Assembly (NCBI GenBank): GCA_963920765.1
Contig: OY987242.1
Coordinates: forward strand, 5,730,789 to 5,794,788
Direction: 5' to 3'
Source: Ulota crispa
Taxonomy: Eukaryota; Streptophyta; Bryopsida; Orthotrichales; Orthotrichaceae
Length of the DNA: 64,000 nucleotides
The translations under genes were made by a program, and so were the position numbers. The notes beneath the pieces are model-generated. The model saw only the letters and a program-made list of their open reading frames with translations, was not told where the DNA came from and did not search any database. This document shows, piece by piece, positions 1 to 11,983 of the stretch; positions within the stretch are counted from its first letter, which is position 1; each line of letters begins with the position of its first letter.

Positions 1-318
1 TTTTTTTTTTTTCCATTGTGCCCAAAAATTTCAGATGGCTTTGACTGACATTTGCTGATTTTTTTTGCACCACGGACCTCAAATTTGTAATTTTTTCTTG
101 TAAATAATCAAGTTAGACCTTTGAACACCAGTTTTCAAGGCAATCAAAGACACGGAACACATCCTAATAAATATTGCAATGCCACTATATGACAAGTTTT
201 GCAAATACACTATGACATTTTTGAATGAAGTTTCCCACCACATGTTTTTAGATATGGGAAATCCAAATGGTGTATTTAAAGATGAACGTGTACTTCAAAT
301 GTAAAAAAAAAAAAGAAG

Positions 319-685
319 TTAAAAACCTTAAAAACTCTAAAATTTAGAAACTCTCAAAGCCCAATCTGACCTCCTAATTGGAAACAAAAGGGGAATAATG
401 GGGACCACCAAAGCAACATGTGGCAACCCCTCCTAGCTCCCCCCCCTTTCAAAGTCAATATTTTCTCCCTTGCCCAAGCTGCCCCTTGAACTGCTTTTTG
501 CCAAAAGAAGCCCATAACTTGTGAACCGTGTGACATAATCACATGATTTTTTGCATCCCACAAACTTTATACATTCCTACACACTCATAAAAAGTTTCAA
601 AAAATCATGTAAAAATTTGAGGTCACACGAGCCTACGCAAAATCCCAAAAGTCCCTCAAGGGGACTTTGGGGCTTTAGGGGTTAA
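319..685. mobile_element. TTAA-type element, left boundary uncertain
   Basis: The right end is clear: ...GGGCTTTAGGGGTTAA at 670-685. The DNA before it (about 570-660, with a GTTTCAAAAAATCA stretch) resembles, reversed, the left part of the copies at 11063 and 19082. The left end at TTAAAAACCTTAAAAAC (319) matches poorly, so the copy may be deleted or extend further left. No coding capacity. Confidence 0.45.
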
Positions 686-908
686 ACATTCCCAAGGCAT
701 AGTAGATATTTTTCCATATATTTGGCATTTATTATCATGAAGAAGTTTTAATTTGGGATCTAAAATGCCTCACTAGAATTACACTGATCTATATTTTAAC
801 TTTTTTGTTAATCTCAAATGAAGTAAAGGTAAGAATCCATTCCAAATATAAGAAAAATACCTTGTATTGTATTGGTCACAATGGCATACTCAAGACGCTT
901 AGGGTTAA
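682..908. mobile_element. TTAA-type element, 230-bp subfamily, diverged
   Basis: Internal sequence (TTTTAATTTGGGATCT..., then CACTAGAATTAC) matches copies at 34589-34829 and 40129-40361. The right end reads GCTTAGGGTTAA. The left end is degenerate and uses the same TTAA (682-685) as the neighbouring element. Confidence 0.5.
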
Positions 909-2163
909 TTGGTTTGGAATTTGTTTAGCAACTTTGGTTGACCACATCACAATCTTGGTCAAATGCATTATAATTTTGTTCTTTTGATTCTTGGCTTGCT
1001 CAATTTTCAATATATCAAGCCATAAATTAGACCATTTATAATCAATTTCATTGACTTTTCAACTTGTTTTTAGCCTCATGTTTAACCTCCTTGCCAAAAA
1101 CTTAATTATCCTATGAAATAGTGAACTTGAGCAAGATTCTCTCTAACCAAAAATTACATAATAGCTTTTTTTAGCAAGAAAAGTCTTCATGATAATTTGC
1201 AAAGCAATCATTTTCTTAAATTTTGTGTTCAAATGTACAAGTTTTATTTTCTCCACTTAGTTGGCCATTCACTTAGCTATCTAAACCAATTTGTCTTGGC
1301 AAAGATCAACTAGCTAATGTTACTTTAAAATCAAATTCTCTTTGGACAAATTTCTAGTATGATGCTTTGACAAAGGTGTTTATTTTGTTTATTTTGTTTG
1401 AGTTTGTAAATAACATTGTATTGGTGAAAACTGTCATGTGTGAACATGAAATTTTTGAAAAGCTGGTAGATTTCAACTATATGGACAATGACCTTGATTA
1501 TTTAAATACAAAGGTTTTTATTGTTTATGCCCATAGAATTGACATGTTTTTCCTTAACTTTGCATGTGCCAAAAATTATGACTTGACTTTTGTAAACTTG
1601 CAAAAATGTCTAACATCTTTATGTGAGATGTGACATTTCCATTAACAAAACCTTAAAAGGATATAAATTTTGGATTTCTTACTTGTTTTGATTGTGGGAC
1701 AACACTTTTGCGATTGAAATAAATTCATTTTATGTGTCAAAATGTAATAAATAAAAACAATTAAAACAACTAAAACATACTGCATCGTAGAGAAAATTGA
1801 GGAATGGTCAAAAAAATCTATCCTCTTTTTACTCTTGTAAAAATCCTACTAGTCACAAACACGTGTAACTAATTGTGATAAGACCAAAGTTACATACAAG
1901 TGTGAAAAGGTAGAGTGTGAGAAAATTGCTCTTACTTTATAACGTTTTATAGAAAAATCTACCACATGTGGTGATATTAGATTCTTCAATGTTCAGATAA
2001 TTAAAATTTGATTTAGAATTCAGAATTTAGTGTTTAAGGGTGTTGGGGATTTAGGTTAGGGTGGCCTCCCACCTGAAAAATGCTAAATCCAAAAAAATGC
2101 AGTTAATTTTGCACTAAATATCCTAACAAAATGAATTAAAGTGGGTTAGATGTACACTGAATA
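909..2163. other. Unassigned AT-rich DNA
   Basis: No gene or repeat recognised. An 88-codon frame at 1367-1633 has no recognisable motif and lies in AT-rich DNA; I do not call it a gene. Confidence 0.6.
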
Positions 2164-2458
2164 TTGCGTTTAGGTTGCCCCACACTAATTTCTTCACATT
2201 TTGCACTATGTAAACGTTTATTGCTACTAAAGTAATTTTCATCAATAGTAATTTTCATCAATAGTTACTGTAATAAACAAAGTTTAAAAGTCCTAGCAAG
2301 AACAACAATGTTTTGGAAAAACAAATTAGTTAAGTCCATGGCATTGTAAATCATGTGAAATCCTAAAATCTAGAGAGTTGCATGCGCCTCCAAGCTCCAA
2401 GTGACTAAACAATGAGTCATGAGGTAACTTCTAGGGTAAAACAACCTAAATTATGCAA
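2164..2458. mobile_element. Inverted-repeat element, family H, copy 1
   Basis: Ends TGCGTTTAGGTTG... and ...CAACCTAAATTATGCA form an inverted repeat. The body (CACTAATTTCTTCACATT, TTTTCATCAATAG, GAGAGTTGCATGCGCCTCC) matches the two copies at 54288-54567 and 54578-54853. No coding capacity. Confidence 0.7.
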
Positions 2459-2488
2459 TGTTTAGTGTAGGTTATATTGGTCTTGTAA

Positions 2489-2841
2489 GAGCATCCACAC
2501 CTTTGCATGCAACCTTGAGCTCTCCAAAGTAGGTGTCCATGGTGCATCCACAACCACGAGCTTGCTCAAATCTCCAATGGCCCACCCTTGCCTTCAAGCA
2601 GGTACAAACAAATACTGAGAGTGTATCACAGAGGACAAGTTTGGGCCTCTTGTGCATCTAGTCAACAAGTTTAGATTGTCCTAGATTTGTGCGCACCAAT
2701 GATTCATCAAACCCTAAATGTTTTAATGTTTATACTACAATTGAGCAAGCCATGTCTTGTAGAGGGTGTTGGCGCATCAAACAAAATAGCTGCCCTAAGT
2801 GCTTTCACATGGTTCTTGAGCATGTGTGGGTGCGGATGCAC
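2489..2841. mobile_element. Tourist/Harbinger-like MITE upstream of the KORRIGAN-like gene
   Basis: Ends GAGCATCCACACC and GGTGCGGATGCAC are imperfect inverted repeats flanked on both sides by TAA (2486-2488 and 2842-2844), the 3-bp duplication typical of PIF/Harbinger MITEs. It stops about 130 bp before the candidate TATA box, so it may contribute promoter sequence. Confidence 0.55.
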
Positions 2842-2969
2842 TAAGGAAACTTCACTAAAAACAGGTCCAACCCTCCACAAAGGAATAGCCCCTGAGAAGG
2901 ACCCTTCCTTCATGGTCGCCCCCACACCATGAAAGAATAAAGAATGTGATGCGATGTTACAGAAGGTGA

Positions 2970-2976
2970 TATAAAA
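2970..2976 (+). promoter_or_regulatory. Candidate TATA box of the KORRIGAN-like gene
   Basis: TATAAAA is a perfect plant TATA core, followed by DNA that becomes GC-richer and transcript-like. It lies about 1 kb before the ATG, so using it would need a long leader or a leader intron. Another weaker A/T patch (aataaaacc near 3572) is an alternative. No transcript evidence is available. Confidence 0.3.
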
Positions 2977-3808
2977 GAGGTGTGCTGATGTAATGTGGAG
3001 TATACGTTGTCAACCAGTGAAGCCGGCCACCAAGAGAAATGTGCTTTTGATAGAGATGGGTTAAGCTAAAGTAACTTAAGTGGAAGAAGAAGCAAATAAA
3101 TCTCAAGTAAGCTTAAAGGGTGCAGCAGCAGGGGAGATGAGATGACATAACAGAGGCGGTGTTGTCAGAGTAAGGGACCTGCAGTGCAAGCTGATTTCGC
3201 TTGGGTTCCCCTTTTCCCTGTGGCTGGGGCAGGGCAAGGAGTGTGTCAGTGGAAGTCTGGGGGGATGGGTTCATGGCTGTAGGTCCCAGACTCCCAGGCA
3301 ACGCCTGCCCTGCCCTGCATTATGCTGCTACCACACCATACCAGGCAGCTAACTTAGCTCGCTCGCGCACTCATGCACGCACATCAACCCTACCCTTGCA
3401 TTGCAGCATTATGATCATCATCGCCATAGCCGACCTCAGCCATTGCTCCTCGTCACAGGGTTTCCTCTCCCTCCCTCTCCCGCACTTCTTAGTTTCCAGA
3501 ACACCTTACCTCCGCATTCGCTGTGCCCGCACCAACACACGCCCTCACTGGTTCTTCCTGCATGTCACAGAATAAAACCTCGGAGCGCCATTGCTATGCA
3601 TGCAGCTTCAGCATCGGCGCTAGCTCGCTAGCTAGTGTTGGGTTTGCGTGTGAAGTCCGATCCTAAAGGTTCTATTGCCGTACCTTCTTCAGTTTTGAGT
3701 GCAAGCTATGGTGTGGGGTATGGAGTACTAGTGCATGTATCTTTTTGACTGTCCATGTCCATCGAGGTGTGTGGTCTGAGATGGTGTGATTGCTGTCCTG
3801 CTGCAGGT

Positions 3809-3838
3809 CTGTGTGTGTATGTGTGTGTGTGTGCGTAT
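3809..3838. repeat. (GT)n microsatellite in the leader region
   Basis: An imperfect run of GT dinucleotides broken by single A or C substitutions, about 140-170 bp before the start codon. Confidence 0.8.
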
Positions 3839-3859
3839 GTTAGCCCTGTTTTTGGAACC

Positions 3860-3883
3860 ATGGTGAAGCTGCATTTGGGTTAG
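3860..3883 (+). promoter_or_regulatory. Candidate 7-codon upstream ORF
   Basis: ATG at 3860 is followed by six more sense codons (M V K L H L G) and TAG at 3881-3883, ending 93 bases before the gene's ATG and in the same frame. If it lies in the mature leader it would be a short uORF ahead of the glucanase. Its TAG also rules out any N-terminal extension beyond 3884. Confidence 0.35.
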
Positions 3884-3976
3884 GAGGAAAGAAGGTAGCC
3901 GAGTTGGGAGGAATCGAGGGTGGGTGCCGGTGGAAAATTTGAAAACGGAGAGGAGGACGAAAGAGGCGCAGCAGCC

Positions 3977-6900
3977 ATGTATAGCAACACGTGGGGAGGG
4001 CCGATGGAAATGGCCACGGACTCGGACGCCGGTGAGGATCATCAGCGGGGCAGGCACCAGGACGTGGACCATGCGTCCGTGAAGAGCTTGGAGGAGACGC
4101 AGCAGAGCTGGCTGTTGGAGCCGCAGACCAAGAAGAAGAAGAAGCAGATCGACCTGGGCTGCATGGTGTGCAGCTACAAGCTCTTCACCATCATCTTCGG
4201 CACGCTCTTGGCCGCCAGCGCCATCGTCGGCTTGTCCATCGTCATCTGGAAATTTGCTCCTCGCAAGCACCATCACCCTCCGCCCCTCGACAACTACACC
4301 ATGGCCTTCAAGATGGCTCTCAAATTCTTCGATGCCCAGAAATGTAAGCTTTCACCCCTGCCTTCGAGAATGATAAACACCACTTCTGTCATTCTAAGCG
4401 TTTTGACATATTTGGGAGAGCCATTCTTGAAAGATGTACGTACAGAGATCTTTGGGTGTAAGATCCACATCTTTAGATAAACCAACAATTGGCACTCCAT
4501 ATAATACTCTTCTTGCCTCTGTTCTAAAACCTTGTTGCATCATCCGTTGTGAAGAGACGAGACTTGCCCGTTGCTGTTGTGATACAAGCTTTTGACCAAC
4601 ATGTCAGAGTTACTCAATATAGCTCACTGGGATTATCAGTAGCCACCGACATTATTATTAACAAAGATTTGTGTACCATGCAACTTGCTAATTGCAGTCC
4701 TGCTGAGTGTTGATTTGAAGAGATGTAAAAAATATTTTGCAACTTGATTCAGGTTTATAGTACTGATGCTTGCTGCCCCCTGTCCTCATCTTGGTTGCAG
4801 CTGGGCGTTTGGACAAATCCAACAACATTTCCTGGCGGTCGACGTCAGGCTTACGAGATGGACGAAATGCAATAGGTGGACCATCCAGTAATCTCACCGG
4901 CGGATACTACGATGCGGGCGACAATATCAAGTTTGGGTTTCCAGGTGCTTATGCCATGACTCTGTTGAGCTGGAGTGTGATCGAGTATAAAGCGAAATAC
5001 GAAGCTGCTGGGGAGCTTGACCACGTCAAGAAGATCATCAAATGGGGTACTGATTACATGCTGAAGACCTTCAACTATACCTCACCGAATGTGGATTATG
5101 TGTTTGCTCAGGTTTGTGCCCTCTCCCTTTTGCGTTGCACTACTAGCCTGGTTTGGACAATTCTTACGAGAATATTCGTCTTTGAAGTTACGCAATCACG
5201 CTAGCATCACTTGCTCATACTTAGGTCCAACAGATGGGTATGGATATATGAGATTTTTTTAGTAATAGGGGTCGGTCAACAGGAGACGGAATTAGGTCGT
5301 GAACAGTTTTGATATCTTGTACTTGAGACAATCATGGAGTCGTTCAAAAATGTCCTGTTGTTCAGAATTCGTGTTTCTGATGACAAACTAACCGGAGGCA
5401 TTAGACATGGATTATACAGCAAACTTTTTTAGAGTTCCCTATGTCATTTCAGGAATTCTTCACATTTTCCTGTGAGTTGTTAAACATTTCTATCTATTTC
5501 TTCTATGATTTTTTCCTGTCTTACATTTCCCTGTTGAGACACATGGAATCCATATGTAAATCCCTTGACGAGAGTTTGCGGTGGAAATTTAAGCTTCCAT
5601 AGTTGGGACATGGTTGTGTCTATTTTGAATCATTATTTAAAACAAGATTTGAAATCACCCCTGTCCAGGTTGGCGATGCAAATACGTCTCTCCCCAATGA
5701 CCACTCCTGCTGGGAAAGGCCCGAGGACATGGACTACCCCCGTCCAGCATACGCTGTCAGCACTGCTCCAGATCTGGGTGGAGAAATGGCAGCGGCCCTT
5801 GCAGCCGCGTCCATTGTTTTCAAGGATTCTCCAGTGTACTCTCACAAGTTGGTAACGGGAGCCACCAATATCTGGACATTTGCAAGGAGAATGGGGAACA
5901 GAGAGCGGTTTGTTGCTGGCCTCCCTCAGGGGGAGGTGCCGTTCTACAACTCCACTAGTTACTGGGATGAGTTCATGTGGGGAAGCGCTTGGATGTACTA
6001 TGCCACTGGGAATTCCACCTACCTTCTGTTGGCTACCAACCCTGAACTCGCTAAGAATGCGCAAGCCAAGGGTGGCAATCCATACTATGGCACATTCAGC
6101 TGGGACAATAAGCTCATTGGTGCCCAGGTATCATGTTTTTCCCTTCCGAATTTGTCTTCTAATTACTGAACTGCACTAAATTATCATCATATTACAAGAA
6201 GGGAAAATTTCATGGATACCCCTGAAGTTCGCAATATTTTCTTAGATAGCCCTGCTTTTTCAGAAATATCACAAATACCACTGGACCAAAAAACTTAGGC
6301 GTTTGTTTTGTTATGCATGTCACTTCCTTCCCCTTTGTGAGCACAGTACTTCTTTCTCGTTATGCAAGCATACAAAGGAAGAAGGGAAGTGGCATGCACA
6401 ACAAAATAAACGTCCAATTTTTTTGGTCCAAGGGTATTTGTGATATTTCTGAAAAAGCATGGGTATCTATGAAAATATTGCAAACTTCACGGGTATCCAT
6501 GAAATTTTCTCTTAGAAGAAAAAGGAAAATCATCCTCTTTTCTCTGTTTTCTCGTTTCGAGGCAACAAAAGTCCTGGGCTTCTTATTTAGGTAGTGTGCA
6601 TTCGGGTTGAGCTCTAGAAGAGATCCTGAGCTAATTCTCCTTTCTGTGCAGGTGCTTTTGTCAAGGCTTTATGTCATGAAAAGTCCAGGATACCCTTACG
6701 AACAGGAACTCCGAGAGTACAAGAACCAGACTGACACTGTAATGTGCAACTACCTTCCGCAATACAAGAAATGGAACGTTACAAAAGGTTTATGCTCAAC
6801 CTAAATTCCTCTTTCTCTATAAGCACAATTATCCCTTTCAACCAGAAGCATGTGTTTAGCATGAAGAAATGGTGTGTAGACGGTTCATTTGCTTTAGCAT

Positions 6901-8117
6901 AAACTGGAGTTCAAATTGTTTGAGTCTTAAGTCCTGATGTGTTTTTTTTCCTTGTTTGCACAGGGGGGTTGACAATGTTTCTATACGGGCTACCCCAGCA
7001 ATTGCAATACACAGTAGCAAATTCGATGCTTGCGTCATTGTATGCTGAGTATTTGAAGGCAGCTGACGTTCCAGGATGGAACTGTAAAGGCACGTTCTAC
7101 CCTGCAGATACCTTGAACAACTACGCAAGATCACAGGTATTGACCAATGTTTCCAATTGTCTCGTACACTTCTATTTGCTTTCAAATTGTCCTTAGAAGC
7201 CCAAATCTGACCTCATGCTTGACAGTTTTGAGCAGATCATGCAGAAAACATCTAATGTCAAATATGGTGTATACCTTTTTATCGACACGTGCCATATTCT
7301 TCCCTGATTCTGGTGATTAATTTTTGGGAAAATTTCATGGATGCCCTTGAAGTTTGCAATAATTTCATAAATACCCCTGCTTTTTCAGGAATTTCACAGA
7401 TACCCTCGGACCAAAATTTTCAGGTATCCTTGTTATAGCATGCCACTTCCCTTCTCCCTTTGTGTTCACACTACTTATTTCTTGATATGCGTGCGCACAA
7501 AGGAAGAAGGGAAGTGGGCATGCACAATAAGAAAGATACCTGAAAATTTTGGTCCAAGGGTATTTGTGAAATTTCTGAAAAAGCAGGGGTGTCTATGAAA
7601 TTATTGCAAACTTCAGGGGTATCTATGAAAGTTTCCCTTCAATTTTTTACCCCATCTGAGTTGTATTTCCTACTCATTTTATTAACGATATATCCCTGGT
7701 CTTGGTATGAAAATTGTGCAGATAGATTACGTGCTTGGCCACAACCCAAAGAACATGAGCTACTTGGTAGGCTGGAGCAAGAAGTATCCGAAGCAAGTGC
7801 ACCACCGAGCTGCATCCATCCCTAAGTCGGCAGGCAAAGTGGGCTGTTCTCAAGGTCACAAGTTCAGAGATGCCAACTCCCCTAACCCACATATCATTGA
7901 GGGGGCTATGGTCATGGGACCAGACAAGAACGACCGGTACACTGACCGGCGCACTAACTACAACCAAGCAGAGCCGACGTTAGCTGGCAATGCAGCATTG
8001 GTGGGAGCTTTAGTCTCCCTCTCTACGGCAACCACCAAGGGCGTGGATGCAAACACCATTTTCAATGCCATTCCACCCTTGTTCAGGGCTCCTCCTCCTC
8101 CACCCAAAGACCCCTAA
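3977..8117 (+). CDS. KOR: KORRIGAN-type membrane-anchored endo-1,4-beta-glucanase (GH9 subclass A), six exons
   Basis: Exons read as 3977-4343, 4801-5111, 5669-6127, 6652-6787, 6964-7136 and 7722-8117, all introns GT-AG; together 1842 nt, 613 residues plus stop, close to the roughly 620 residues usual for KORRIGAN. The start is the first in-frame ATG after an upstream stop and gives the family's N-terminus (MYSNTWGGP). Seen: cytosolic tail with a dileucine (residues 46-47) and a YKLF tyrosine signal (67-70), basic run at 52-56, one membrane segment at about 68-91 (type II topology), then the GH9 domain from about 106. DAGD at 160-163 holds the catalytic base; the HHR at 509-511 and the D553...E566 block with [12 protein letters not shown] are the two GH9 signatures, E566 being the expected acid. 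At least seven N-glycosylation sequons and a proline-rich C-terminus ending PPPPPKDP. Family role: Golgi/plasma-membrane glucanase that works with cellulose synthase in wall cellulose formation and cytokinesis. Nothing is missing, so it is probably functional. The family assignment is certain; splice sites are inferred from homology and reading phase. Confidence 0.95.
6201..6511. mobile_element. Hairpin MITE, family B, copy 1, in intron 3
   Basis: GGGAAAATTTCATGGATACC at the left is repeated inverted at the right (GGTATCCATGAAATTTTCTC), and pairing continues inward for most of each half. It is 311 bp inside a 524-bp intron, so it makes up most of intron 3. Copies: 7326-7637 and 22025-22337. 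Confidence 0.85.
7326..7637. mobile_element. Hairpin MITE, family B, copy 2, in intron 5
   Basis: Same inverted ends and body as the copy in intron 3, 312 bp within a 585-bp intron. The two copies flank exons 4 and 5. Being self-complementary, each can pair with itself or with the other in the pre-mRNA. Confidence 0.85.
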
Positions 8118-9274
8118 ACATCATCTCCATGGTATGTTTTCCCAACAATCTTTCTCGTCCATGGAGCTTTGGCTCATGTGTTGGAAAAGAGCGAGGGAAA
8201 AAGCAACAAGTTCGACTTACTCAGTGGTTTGACGGTTCAGGGAATGGTTGCAGATGGTGGGGTACATACAGGCCCCGTAACTCAGCTCTCATGATTTTCA
8301 TATAGTTTTTATGAGTCTTTGTTTAAAGAGATGGTTGATTTGTAGATCTAGCTTGAGTGGGTGCGTCCTCAACTGAGCAAGATGCGTGGAACCCTCTGTT
8401 TTGCTGCTTCGGAAGTAGAGGAATTCTCCAACCATCTCTTTTGGCGATATTACTTTTACACTTACGGAAAGCTTTCATATTTTAGTAGTATAAAAATATT
8501 TTGCAATTTCCAATAGATTGAAGGTTCGATTTGGTGTGATTGGTTGTTCGAATAGGAGGAGTTGCGAACCCTTCTAGAACATTATATCAAAGTCTCTGGA
8601 TTTTGTTTAGTATACACATTAGAAAGGAGTCAAAGTTACTCCTCAAAAACGTTTCACTAGTCTCGTTGAATTTTAGGGAGTGCAAACGAAGGGTTTTGAT
8701 AGCACCGCCGTCTGTAGAATGCCCTTAGGCTTGTGACTGAGTTTGCCGTTACCTATATTTCTATGTTCAAGTTGATACGGAGGCGTTTTTTTCTTTTCAG
8801 TTAATATTGATGTAATGACCAAGATGAACTATTAGGCCACCCATTTGCAATGGATGGTCAGAGACTCTATTAAAAGATGACGTTATTATAAACAGAATGG
8901 CCTTACATTCGTTTTGTTCAAAACTGATTACCTCATCCTGAGTTGAAGGTCCATTCTTAATTTGTAGCTATTGATTTACTTTGAACTGGAGTTTACAAAT
9001 TGAGTTCCTTGATTGATGGAGAGGTGAGGTTTAAGGTATTCAGTTTATGCAACATTGTGCACACTTCTTGTTCCTCCCTTGCAAAAATACGTAATATCTC
9101 TTCACTATCTGGCTCATGTGCCTCTTTGGCCCGGCTATGGCTACTAAACTTGCAAACCGAGATCATAGCCACTACTAGCAGTTTGTGATGTGAATTTGCA
9201 AGGAGGCACAGTTTTTTTTGTAAGTGTGTAACCTGTGTTTTACTTACTACCACTATAGCATGGTACAAAAGTCA
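8118..9274. other. 3' flank of the KORRIGAN-like gene, otherwise unassigned
   Basis: The first few hundred bases after the stop should hold the 3' UTR. I saw no canonical AATAAA close to the stop. Further right no gene or repeat is recognised. Confidence 0.5.
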
Positions 9275-9563
9275 TAATGTCGGAGGCTCATGAAAGGAGC
9301 ATCTACGGGCTGAAACTGAATTTTGGGTAGGTGAAACTTCTTGAAATGCTTTTCAGAAAATTTTCCCTGAAAGACATCTAACCCAAGTTGTTTCATACTA
9401 TTTGGAACTTTGTGGAATTAGTTATGAAATTTTGAAGTGGAAAGGCCTTGGGGCTCTAGAATGGAGCACCTCCTCAAATGTACATTACATGTACTTTGTT
9501 GAAGGGCTATGAAAAGGTGCTTCATTTTAGAGCTTGCTCCAAATTAGAGCCTCCTGCCTTACT
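9275..9563. mobile_element. Hairpin MITE, family C, copy 1
   Basis: Right end GAGCCTCCTGCCTTACT is the inverse of the family's AGTAAGGTAGGAGGCTC left end, which is eroded here to ...GTCGGAGGCTC. The body (GGGCTGAAACTGAATTTTGG, GAAACTTCTTGAAAT) matches 29831-30163. No open frame of note. Confidence 0.7.
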
Positions 9564-11062
9564 CCTATCTTAGTGAACTATTACATAATTCAAAGTTAAT
9601 ACCTTAGAGTTTTGAGTTTTTTAATATTTTTATAATGCTATGAAAAAAAAGTTAGAATATTCTTGGATGGGCTAATAGCAGATGACCTACAAAATTGGGA
9701 GGCTAGAAAAGGTTAACAAACATGATATGATTTACTTTTGAATTAAATACATTCAAGGAATGTTTTTTTTTTTGCCTCATTTGATGGCTTTTGTTGAACA
9801 AATAGTCATGGATCATAATCTTATTTCTCCCAATCACAAAACACTTGACATGTTTATATTGCAAGGTGAGTTTGGTAAAGTAAGAAGTTGAAGAACAATC
9901 TCTATCATCCTAAAACAAATAACCTAAGAATATTATATGTGGTTTATGTAATCAACTTTTGGAGGTTTGGTTGTGGACACCTTTGAATGCAGTTAGACTC
10001 ATAAGCATGCAGGGATGATAAACAATAATACAATTTAACAATGATGTTGTGTGTTGTATGAGCATTGTTGTTATTATGTCCAAGCACATATTGTTCTAAA
10101 AACTTATTTCTAATCCTAGCAAGTAGTGAAATGAGCTTACATCTACCACCTAGCCTATGTTCAATAGTTTGCAAGACTATACACAACTATTAACTTCATT
10201 TACAAGCCAAGGCAATGGCCAAATTTGTAATTCCATTAGCTCTAAACAAACCACCATTGACTTGTGATACTTATTACAATTGCTACAACCTTATAAGTTA
10301 TGACAAGATGCAAAAATAAGATTCTTATTACTAAAAGCATAAGAGACTTGAGCTTCCAAATCAAAATTTGAAAAATTGGATTATTTTAGACCAATTTTGA
10401 GTTAGCATAATGAGCAACTATCAATATATTTTTATCAAATGGCATACATAAAACAAAAATGGAGTTCTAAGATAGAAGAGCACATTTAATTCTATTGTGG
10501 AAGATTCAACCTAGGAAAGATGAATATCTTCAATACATAAGCATGGAAGAAATGAGACCTTGAGGCTCCAAAGGTGTCAAAATACACCACCAAGCCCCAC
10601 ATCAAAACTTGAAGTCAACCGACTATCAAAGGGGTCCTCTACTCTCCACATTTTGTTCTAATCCATACAAGTGTTTTGCTACAATTGAGCCAATGCCAAA
10701 TCAACTCTCCATACATAAAATTTAACCCTTAAAACAACATACCTAACTCCAAGGACTTGGTGTTCAAAGATTTTTTTTTGTAAGAGTGCCACTTGGTTGT
10801 GGTAGCTTGGGCAAGGTCTTGTCAATTTATAGTAACTCACTATTGTTGGTAATTTTTTGTACTTATTTGGAACATCTAATTCTTCTATGCTTGCTTGCAA
10901 TTTGCACTTAAGTAGTTTGAAAGATTGTCTTATTGTTCCCCAAGTCTCCAATTAAAACCTCATGTGATTGTTTTGTTATTGTGATTGGTCATGCATGCAT
11001 ACCCAACCTATGTATCTCATTATTTTGTGCTTTGGCTACCCCAACATGACCTAGAATGTTGT
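9564..11062. other. Unassigned AT-rich DNA
   Basis: No gene, RNA or repeat family recognised. Short open frames on the minus strand (80-90 codons) carry no motif I know. Confidence 0.6.
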
Positions 11063-11983
11063 TTAACCCCTAAATCCCTGAGTGTCCTCTTGGGGGACAA
11101 ATGGGATTTCAGGCAGGTACCTACAACTTCAATTTTTGTCTTGATTTTTTGAAACTCTTTTGTAGATAGAAAAACACATTAGCTTTTGGGAATATAATTT
11201 TCATTCCAATCTATGACCAAAAGCAAAAGTTGTGCCTAGATAAGCAAAAATTTATGGAGATTGGGTAGAATTTTTTTTACAAAATTTTTTTATTTTTTAT
11301 TTTTTCTTCTCATACGTTATAGTTTTTCCTACATCTGAAGCTTTGATTCATTCTATTTGGACTAGTTTTGAGAAAGTTATGGACAATCTTGTTTTTTGGG
11401 CAACTCAAGCATCTTCTTGAAAAAATAACTTATATACTTCATTTTTGAATGAAATTTTAGCATTTTTTCAAAAAAAATTGTTGAAAAAGGTGAAGTTTGC
11501 TTTTTAGAACAATCTCACCATTGGGATTATTGCACTTCAATTCCATTGTAGGGTTATTAACAATTTAAGTTTTTGTTCAGTCTCATACCTTCTTCTACCT
11601 AATGTTTTTTATAAGAATGAAAATAAGTATTTTTTGTTTTGATTTTTTTCTAAAGATTCTCAACTCAATTTTTCACCATTGAAAAAAAAACCCCAAAACT
11701 CTATGGTGCAAAAATTTGAAGTTAAAAAAGATCAAAGTCAAATAGTCTAATCATTCAAGGTGCAGAAAAATTTGTTTTTGACACTTTAAACGCAGATATC
11801 TTGCAATCCATGCGGTCAAAGTTTTTGAATTTTTGTTTCCACATTCTTATACTAGTCTAGTACAAGGTCTTATGGTTAAATATGCAAAAAGACCAATTTT
11901 CAAATCTTTTTACTCTTTGCAATGAAAGTGGCAATTTTGAGTATCTTTTGACAAAATAAAGGCCCGAGGAATTTAAGGGTTAA
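11063..11983. mobile_element. TTAA-type element, 920-bp subfamily 1, copy 1
   Basis: Begins TTAACCCCTAAATCCCTGAG and ends AATTTAAGGGTTAA. The body, including CAAATGGGATTT and a right part with TTTTGACAAAATAAAGGCCC, matches 19082-19996 in the same orientation and 61087-62015 in the opposite one. No transposase frame. Confidence 0.85.

Larger units (their letters stand above)
2990..3976 (+). promoter_or_regulatory. GC-richer upstream/leader region of the KORRIGAN-like gene
   Basis: Base composition here, especially 3180-3640, is clearly richer in G and C than the rest of the window outside the coding exons and the satellite. It contains CT-rich runs, a CTAGCTAG cluster near 3620-3633 and a GT microsatellite near 3809-3838. 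Open frames on both strands show no family I recognise and look like by-products of composition. I read it as promoter plus 5' leader. Confidence 0.5.

Noticed and set aside
3920-3976. N-terminal extension of the glucanase from position 3920
   Set aside because: The codon at 3920 is GTG, not ATG. The family's N-terminus starts at the ATG at 3977.
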